NCBI GenBank assembly: GCA_030549335.1
Contig: CM060191.1
Coordinates: forward strand, 57,981,947-58,045,946
DNA length: 64,000 bases
Source of the DNA: Pontederia crassipes
Lineage: Eukaryota > Streptophyta > Magnoliopsida > Commelinales > Pontederiaceae
Direction: 5' to 3'
Under the pieces are notes generated by a model. The model searched no databases. It saw nothing but the letters and a program-made list of their open reading frames with translations, and was not told the origin of the DNA. The first letter of the stretch is position 1; each line of letters starts with the position of its first letter. The position numbers and the translations under genes are program-made. Positions 35,601 through 45,300 of the stretch are shown here, piece by piece.

Positions 35601-37849
35601 GTATGTTGTGGTAATAATGAAACCTTTCAAATTATAGGACATTTGTATATATATGGAAAACCTAAATTGAGGAATAAATATCAAATAAAGAAGGGCCAAC
35701 AAGAATTTGACATGTGGCAAGGGAAATTAGAAAAACTCTCTTTCTTTCTTTCTCCCTCACATTCCCCTTTTCTATGCCTGCAAACCCCAAAACCTAAAAT
35801 CACCATTGCCCTTCTCTTCATTGCTTCCCTTCTCTTCCTTGCTATTGGATCACCAAAAGACCAATATGAAACTTAATATTCCCATTCGGTAGGTGTTCTT
35901 AATTCTTAAAATTTTTGCCTTGTTTGACATGGAATTTCTGGTATGCTTGATGTGGGATTTGGATGGACACTTCAGGTTTTAGCCCGAACTATTCAGATTT
36001 AGGTTTTTGGTGTTCTAAGGTTGGTTCATTTTCATCCCTGCACTCCCCCCACCCCCCAACCCCCAACCCCAACCAACTATATCTCATGTTCCCTCCCTAT
36101 TTTCTTCCCCAAATGAGCCTCCTGCAAACTATAGATGCTGCCCCACTTTTTGTCGCCAGAATCCAAGGCAACGTCACTCATAACCTGTGCTTCTCATTGG
36201 TAGGTGTGAATGATCTCTAGATAAATTTCTATTTGATCTATTTAGAGTTCAAACAGACTGCAGTGCTAAAATTTTCTTTCTCTTAGTGTTGGATTACATT
36301 TTCACATAAAAAATCAAGTTGTCGACCATCGTCAGATGCCATCCAAGAGTAGCTTCATGTAATAGAAATTTAGGTGAGCAAATAGAACATGATGAATTAT
36401 TTTTTTAAGTATGACATGGATTTGAACTTAATTTGTTTTAGCATTAAGGCTGTCATTTTCCTTCTACCCTATTGCCAAGAGAGATGTTGGAATCTTGTGG
36501 CCATCTCTTTTCCTTCACATTTGATTCTCTTTTGTTCAAGACTATCAGAAGTAGTCGTTGCCCAATCAATTTTCGATGAGCGCAACTATTATAATAATCC
36601 CTTTTTAAAATGCACAAACCTTAATCCAATTAGGATTAAAGATCCTGAATATGTAAACTAGCAGTTTCATTTGGAATGTATGAATAGTAGGGTGACCATA
36701 TTGCTTTGGTTACTTAACAATATTGATGAATAAGAATAACTATTGTTAAGAGGCTAATTATCCATGTTGATTTACCACAATGACTAGACAATCTCCTTCA
36801 AGTTTGGTCAATTAAATGGAGAATCATAATAGTTAATACAAGAGTAGTTAATTCAATTCATAATACTAGTAATTTGTAACTAAAATTAATTAAAAGAGTA
36901 GATATTGTGACCTTGGACACATAAATACTTATATATCTTATAATCACCCAATCACTGAAACATATTTGATGAACAATTAATAAATATAAAACTATAGCAG
37001 AACAAAAATTTTAATTATGTTTTGTAGCTATTGCTTTATAAGGATAATAATAGGTCATACTCTTAAAAAATAGGAAAAGAATGGCTAACTGATATGACCA
37101 AGTATAATTATGAATAGATACATAATATAAATGTACAAAGATTAAGTAATCATCTTTATATATTCAATAATATGATTTATCTAACTAATCATAGCATATT
37201 ATAAAAAGAGAAACAACAACTCAGTATGAATAGATAGGGGAGGAGTGGTTTCAATTACATTCTTACATGCTCCTAAACATGATAATAGGTGTTGCTTATA
37301 TTTACATACCTATTTATTGATTAGGTCTTTCGCCTTGTGAATTTGATTTGGATGTGGACGATCATGTATTATCGAGCGTACCCAAGGTGAGTGAATTACA
37401 TGATAACATTAAGCAAAGCTCTACTAGCTCTCATGGTCTTATGCCAAATGTTAGATGAGTTTTCCACTTGAATTTTGATTCATTGAAGTAAATGCTTTGC
37501 ATCATATGCAATGTGTGCTTGTATGCCATTAGTGAAATCAAAATTGAAATTATTTACATAAATTATTGAACATTTGGTCTGATTTTTGGATTTATGATAT
37601 TTTTTCAATTTATTATGCTTTATGTGAAACACTTGATTTTCTAAATGTGAGAAACTTGAACTCTATATTGCTTAAATGTCATATCATGTGCATTCATATA
37701 TCATGTCAATTATATCATGCAAAAATGGCTTTGTAGTGAGTTTTTTTTTTATTTCATCGGCGCTCAATCAATTCCGAATAGATGCGGCAACCATATTAAG
37801 ACCATTCAATGACATGAAATAAATAATATAAAAGATAATATGCAAGTAA
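35601..37849. other. Intergenic, no gene supported
   Basis: Several short open frames (35.6-36.7 kb) have no recognisable domain and no good splice context. A C-rich run, CCCCAACCCCCAACCCC-like, lies at about 36045-36075. Confidence 0.4.
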
Positions 37850-40740
37850 ATAGTAATTGCTACTTAAAAGATAATTTATTACTTTTGGAATTTAAATATA
37901 AGTTAAAATAATACTTCAACTTAAGTCAAATTAGGACTATTCTTTCTTTTTTATCAATTTGAGTATGATTAAAAGGAAATAAAAATTATCTTGTAATAGT
38001 TTGTTGTATAAGGTAATAAAAATAAAAGAAGATTAAATTTATGAGCATATTTTAATTAGAAGCATATTGTTTTTATTACGATTAAAATAAATAACATTTT
38101 CTTTATAAAAAATAATGTACAGGTAAAAATAATTCCTTTTCAAAAGATAATTATTTAATTTCGGAATTAAAAAGTAATTTAAAATAAATAATTTAAATTG
38201 AGTCAAATTAAGATTAATGTTTACTTAAATAATTTAGTTTGAGTTAAGTTAATATTAATCTTTCCTTTTAATCAATTTTAGTATGATTAAATGCATAAAT
38301 TATATTATAATAGTGGTTATGGCATCATAACATGGTGACATGTGTTAAGTTTTTATATAAAGTAATATATATACAAATCTAATTTAAATTTTTAGAAAAT
38401 AAAAAATATCTTATAATAGTTAGTTATATATGGTACAAAATAAAAAAAAGATTAAATTTGTTAGCATATTTTGATTAGAAGCATATTCTTTTTTATATGA
38501 TAAAAATAAATAATATTTTCTTTCTAAAAGATAATGTACAAGTAACAATAAATTTATTTTTAAAAGCTGATTTATTATTTTCTAAATTAAAAATATTTTT
38601 AAATAAATACTTAAATTTGAGTCATATTGAGTTTAATATTTCCTTTTTTTATCAAATTGAGTATGACTGAGTATGACTAAACTAAATAATATTTTATTTC
38701 CAAAAACTAATATGCAAGTAAATAATAATTTCTATCTAAAAGATAATTTTTTATATTCATAATTAAAAACAATTTAAAATAAATAATTCAACTTAAGTCA
38801 AAATATGATTATTCTTTCCTTTTTTATCAATTTGAGTATGATTACAAGTAAAAATAATTCCTATTAAAAGACAATTTGTTATTTTGAGATTACAAATAAG
38901 ATAAAATAAATAATTTAATTTGAGTCAACTAAAGATTAATATTTATTTTTTTATCAATTGGAGTATGATTAAAATAAATGATATTTTCTACCTAAAAGAT
39001 AATATGCAAGTAAATAATAATTCATATTTATATGATAATTTATTATTTAAGGAATTTAAACATAATTTAAAATGAATAATTCGATTTAAGTCAAATTAAG
39101 ATTATTCTTTGCTTTTTATCAGTTTGAGTATGATTAAATGGAATAAAAAAATATTTGATAATAGTTTGTTATATAAAGTAACAAAAATAAAATAAGATAT
39201 TTATGAGCATATTTTGTCTAGAAGGAGATTTTTTTATTACGATTAAAATAAATAAAATTTTCTTTATAAAACATAATGTACAAGTAAAAAATTTAAAAAT
39301 ATATTTTTAATTTCGGAATTAAAAAGTAATTTAAAATAAACAATGTAAATTGAGTAAACTTTAAATTAATCTTTACTTAAATAATTAAATTTAGTTAAAC
39401 TTTTTTATCAATTTGAGTATGATTAAAATAAAAAAATTATCTTATAAGAGTTTGTTATATAAGATAACAAAAATAACATAGGGCTAAATTTATGAGCATA
39501 TTTTGATTAAACATAGATTTTTTAGTATGATTAAAATAAATAATATTTTCTTTATAAAAGATAATGTACATGTAAAAATAATTCCTTTCTAAAAGATAAT
39601 TTATTATTTTCGGAATTAAAAATTAATTTAAAATAAGTAATTCTATTTAAGTCAAATTTAATTAAGACAAATCTTTCCATTTTGTCAATTTGAATATGAT
39701 AAAAATGATAATATTTCCTTTCTTAACGATAATGTACAAGTAAATAATAATTCATTGTTTAAAAGATAATTTCTTATTTCTGATAATAAAAAAATAAAAT
39801 AAAAAAATCAACTTGAGTCAAATTAAGATTAATATTTTTTATCTATTTTAATATGATTAAAATAAGCAGTCTACCCTTTTTAAAAGGTAATGCATAAATT
39901 ATAATCATAATATGTCCTTTATAAAAAAACAATGTATTATTTTTGGTATTAAATAAATAATATTTCCTTTCTGCAAGACAATGTACAAGTATAATAAAAA
40001 AATGGTCTTTAGTTTTTGAAAGATAAATGTTATTAGAAAAATTAAAGTAATGAATTCAATTGAGACCAAATAATTTAAAATAAAGAATTCAATTTGAGTC
40101 CAATTAAGATTACTCTTTTCTTATATTTTGTCTTAAATATAATGGACATGTATAGTAATTTTAGAAAAAAATATCTTATAATGGTTTGTAGGTAACAAAA
40201 ATAAAAGAAGATTAAATGGCATAATTTAATTAGAAGCATTTTTTAGTACGATAAAAATAAATGATTTTACTTTTTAAAAGATAATGTACAAGTAAATAAT
40301 ATTTTCTTTATAAAAGATAATGTACAAATATAATAAAATAAATAATATTTTACTTTTTTGGAAATTGTATTATTTAAAAAATAAAATGATTCAATTGGAT
40401 TATAATAAAATAAATAATCTTTCCTTTCTCAAATGTATCGTAGCAGTATAATGAAATAAATAATATTTTTTATATAAATAATAATTTAAATTTAAGAAAT
40501 GGACAAATATAATAAAAAAATAATATTTTCTTATTAAAAATAATGTATTATTTTAGAAATAAAAAAATAAATATTCAATTTGAGTACGATTACAATACAT
40601 ATTTTTCTTTCTAAAAGGTAATGTACAAGTATAATAAAATATTATGCTCTTTCATTTCTAGAAGATATTGTTTTATTTCCAAAATTTAAAAATAATTTAA
40701 AATAAAGAATTCAATTTGAGTCCAATGAAAATAATACTTC
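37850..40740. repeat. AT-rich degenerate satellite-like array
   Basis: About 2.9 kb of very AT-rich sequence is made of diverged tandem units. The word TTTGAGTATGATTA recurs near 37967, 38275, 38657, 38828, 38955, 39122, 39411, 39687, 39842 and 40576. It alternates with AAAAGATAATGTACAAGTA and TTATTTTCGGAATTAAAAA. Spacing of the marker word is mostly 130-300 bp, so units have gained and lost pieces. No coding capacity. Confidence 0.8.
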
Positions 40741-41225
40741 CTTATACAATAAAAAAAGTATAAATCAGAAACTAATTCTATTTTGGAAAATAATTAATTA
40801 TTTAAGAAAATTAATTTTTAAGTAGAAGCTGGAGTTTTGGTAGATTTAAATTGATTTTTTAGACTAACCTATTTATCACATTTAAATACTAACAAATCAT
40901 TTTTAATCATTATTATAAATTATAACATTTCAGTTATATATTTTGTAATATTTCATGGATTTAACACTAGCATTATTTAAAGGTCATGTAAGCTAAATTT
41001 TGATTAATTTCCATCGCAAAAAGTGATTAGTTTTGTGTAATGAGAAAATAACAAAATGATATATTTTAATTTTTTTAAGTTTAACAATTTGTGATGTTTA
41101 ATATCTTTTATCTAAAAAGTAAAATTTAGACGAAATTTGAAATCAAAATAAGAGTTCATACTCTTTTTATACAATTTACCTTTTTTCTTTTATTATTCTT
41201 CACCATTTACCAATTATTTATGGCC
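40741..41225. other. AT-rich sequence upstream of PHD-homeodomain gene
   Basis: No gene. It should contain the promoter of the gene to the right, but no clear TATA box could be chosen in such AT-rich DNA. Confidence 0.35.
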
Positions 41226-42375
41226 AATTTCTCTCACCCGGTTTCGTCTCGGTCTTAAAGTCTTGACCCATCAAAGGCACGGGTGGGCTGTGGGTTTTGC
41301 TTCCTCCTCTCTCTTTCGCAGGTATTCTTTTATGTCAATTTCTTCTCAATTTCCTTTTTCTTCGTTTATGGATTTCTTTTACTGTGGATTCTTCGTCGCC
41401 TCGGTGGCTCCTCCTACCGTGTTCAGCTGAAGGCAGAGCCCTTTTCTAGGGTTTCTTTTCGGATCTAATGTGGGGTGCTAAGGGGGCGGGGGAACGAGTG
41501 GGATGAAGGGCTCGGATTTTTAAACCCTATGTTTTGCCGGCATTTGCTTGCTGTGGCTCAAGGAGTGGCGATGGTGTCCGGAGCTGAGCAGCGGCGCTTA
41601 GTAGATGGAGCGATGCGTTAGGAAGTGTTGGTTGGTTAGAAGCTTTTTGATGGCAGAGTGCTCTGTTAATTTAGGATTCGTTTCTCCCAGGTTTAAGGCG
41701 TTGTTTTGACTTGTTGGGAGGAGACTTGGTTTTTTCGTTGCTTCAAATACTGTTAGAAATTTAGAATGTTGCAGAATAGTTTCTGTGCAAATGTTAACCC
41801 AACTGAGTACTTCATGTTCATTTTTGTCCTATTTTTGATTTTTTTTTGTCTCAAATGATATTTCCTTCTTCCAGTAAGCATTAACTCGATCTTTTGTCTT
41901 TTAAATTTTAATAGCAACATAAACATCAATTTTGACTTATCATGCATTTAATTTAACATGTTGTTTGCCGTTTAATCTTTTGTTTAGTTATTTGACGAAG
42001 TTTTGTTTTTGTTGATATGCATGGATTAAATTCTTACTTCATCTCAATAACCTGGCAGGTGAAGAATTTGACGAAATATGACTTCTGTTCCTCCTAAAAC
42101 AAAGCTTGTTGACATTGTGTGACACAGTTGATGAAAATTTTGGAAGATAGCTATCTTTCAGCTGATGGTTCATGCTTATGTTCATTCAGATGAAGCATTT
42201 TTCCTTGGACTCACTGATATAAAACATTACAGCTGGTGGCAAGAGTCCGACCTGAACTTGACCTTGATAATACTAAAAGGTAACAGTGGTGTAAATACAC
42301 TGTTGAAAGTAAACAAGGAAAAAGATGGAAAGATCTAGGCATGCTAAAAGCACATGATCTGTATACGGTGCAATA
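41226..42375 (+). other. Probable 5' leader of the PHD-homeodomain gene, with intron and uORFs
   Basis: A GC-richer, pyrimidine-rich patch (41230-41470) looks like a first non-coding exon. A good acceptor (GGCAG) at 42054-42058 then begins the leader part next to the start codon. This part has at least two short upstream ORFs: 42078-42122 (14 codons plus stop) and 42131-42193 (20 codons plus stop). Transcript limits are inferred. Confidence 0.4.
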
Positions 42376-45300
42376 ATGAAGCCGAAGAAAACAACATTGA
42401 AAGGGAAAAAATCTCAAAATATTGTTGCCAGAAGATATCCGCTAAGATCTTCCAGAGATGGTGTTCGGGTTCTTCGTTCTACGCCAAATGAAAAAAGTAA
42501 GGTTGTTCCTGAGTCATCAAGCACCACTGCAAACCCTGCACCTGCAAAAAGGAAAAAGAAGAGAAAAGTAAAGAGTGTTCAAAACAATGAATTTTCACTA
42601 ATTAGGCAACGTGTAAGATACATGCTGACACGAATGAGCTATGAGCAGAACCTAATTGATGCATATTCTAATGAAGGATGGAAAGGCCTTAGGTTCGTCC
42701 CTTAGCCATAATATCCTTTCTTATTGTGTTGCCTTCTAGCCGACCTCACCTAGTGGGATAAGGCTTTGTTGTTGTTGTATTGTGTTGCCTTCAAAATTTA
42801 TTTTGCTCTTTTAGAATGTTTTACCTGTTTATGATAATTGTATCATGTTTTTTCCATGACAATCAGCGTCATACCCTGTGGCATATGAACTTTTATGTTA
42901 TCAGAGCAACTTGATATGGAACAAGATTAGTATTATGTGCCTCTGCCCTTGTAATTAGTTGTGGACCTTTACCATAGCCCATTAGTTTTTTTTCTTCTAT
43001 TTTATTTTTTTGTTAGGATTTCTTGTATCAGGATATTTGCTTTTATTTCTGTTTTCTTGTTAATATGGAAGCTTTTATTATTTTGATCACAGGGAACCCC
43101 CTTGTTAGAAAGGAAAGGACGTCAACCAGGTTTGTGATTGACATCCAGATGTGTATATATCACTATGAAAGGATGAACAACCCCATATGTACCCTGTGAT
43201 GGTTGTATGAGATTCCGGAGCTTTATTGGATGATTTTTTTAAGAAGATTAATGGATTAAATTTATTCTCTAGTTACCCTACAACAACAACAACAAAGCCT
43301 TATCCCACTAGGTAGGGTCGGCGGGCAACTAGTTACCCTAAAAAAAAAAAAGAAAAATTATTCTTTAGTTGTTTCTTGATAACTTAATTAGGGTTACGAG
43401 TAGATTAACTTGGTAGATCTTTTCATCACAACATGTTTTTGTATACGAGTAGATTAACTTGGTAGATCTTTTCATCACAACATGTTTTTGTAGAAAAATG
43501 TGAGAACTACAGTGCATATCTTCCTTTATGATTTCGTTATCAGATTTGGACGATTTGTACTTTATTTTATTCTGGTACCTTATAGAGTGTTTGTCTCCTA
43601 TGTGATGATTGCCATTATTGCTTCCCTCAAAAAAGAAAAAATGCCACTATTGCTGCAGTTTGGAAAAGATTAGACCTGAAAAGGAGCTGGAGCGAGCTGA
43701 GTCTGAAATTTTGCGTTGCAAAATAAGAATTCGTGATGCATTTCGACACCTAGACATGTTACTTCTGGAAGGAAAGATAGAGGATTCCTTGTTTGATTCA
43801 AAGGGAGAAATTGACAGTGAGAATGTATGTGTGCCACTTTTAAGCTTATTGTTTTACATTTCTGCCAATATGCCTTATAAAACTCCTTTTGTTTTCTCTG
43901 ACAGTAATCTTCACTCCTAAATTCTTATATATATTTGTCTATCTCAAATATTTCTTATGTCAATGCAGATTTTTTGTTCCAAATGTGGTTCAAAGGAGTT
44001 ATCTGTTGACAATGATATTATCCTCTGTGATGGTTATTGTGACAGAGGATTTCATCAGAAGTGTGTAAACCCGCCATTACAAACAGAAGAAAGTAAGTGT
44101 CTCTGCTGTTTGCTTCATTTGAAATCTTTAGGTGATGACACAGCAGATATATTTTAGGGCATTGGTTAATAATTACGTGTCCTCTCTTTAGTTCCACCTG
44201 AAGATGAAGGATGGTTGTGCCCTGGATGTGTCTGCAAGTTTGATTGCCTTGAGCTGCTTAATCAGTTTAATGAAGGCAATCTTTCAATTGAGGATTCATG
44301 GGAGGTAAAATTCAACTAGTAATTCATATTTATGAATTCCTTTCAGTCACTCTCTTGCATGAGTTAGCAGAAATCTATTTGGTTTGAAGCATATTCAATC
44401 AGTGCTGCTATTTCGTTTATGCAGAAAGTTTTTCCTGAAGCTGCAATTTCTGTAAATGGCAATAAACATATTCAGGACACAAGTTTTCCATCAGATGATT
44501 CAGAAGACAATGATTATAATCCAGATGTTGGAGAATCTGATTCAGATGATCAGAAGGATGAATCATGTTCTGAGGGATCAGATTCTACTTCTTTGTCTGA
44601 GGAATCAGGGTCCTCAAACCAAAAAAGAGCTGATGATTATCTAGGTCTTCCTTCTGAGGATTCTGAAGATGATGATTATGATCCAGAGGGTCCAGATCCT
44701 TGCAAAGACTCACAAGAAGAGAGGCCAAGCTCTGATGGATCAGACTATACGTCGGATTCTGATGAATTCTGTGCTGAACTTTGCAAAATCTCAAGTAACA
44801 ATAAAGTTTCCACATTGACAGAACACAAGTTACCTGATGATTCTGGTGATGCAAGGTATATGATGGAGACGTGCCTACCAGCATTGGAATCAGATCCTGC
44901 CCAAAGGAATGCATTTGAAAGATCAGGCAAAAGAGAACAAGGACATTTGGGTTACAACAGTCCTTATGATGTACGTAGTTAGTCCCAGATTTGTTAGTTT
45001 ATGACCTGCATTTTAGTTTCTATCTGGTGGAGTAAGTCTTTTCTTCTCTGACATATAAGCTAGATACTTCAGTTTGAAAGTACTACAACAACAACAACAA
45101 AGCCTTATCCCACTAGGTGGGGTCGGCTACATGGATCAAACGACGTCATTCCGCTCATTCGTTGATCCATGTTCATGAGATTCGACAGGGTTTTACGCTG
45201 GCTGTCGGGGCCAGTTCCAAAAAAAAGGGGGAACACTCTACGTGTTCAGTTTGAAAGTAAAACCTAATAAAAACAAACTTTAATATAAATGAATGGCATG

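Noticed and set aside
36045-36075. Telomere-like C-rich run
   Set aside because: Irregular CCCCAAC words, not the plant CCCTAAA repeat, and far from any telomeric array.
36389-36661. 90-codon open frame in AT-rich DNA
   Set aside because: No recognisable domain, no neighbouring exon and a composition typical of non-coding sequence.
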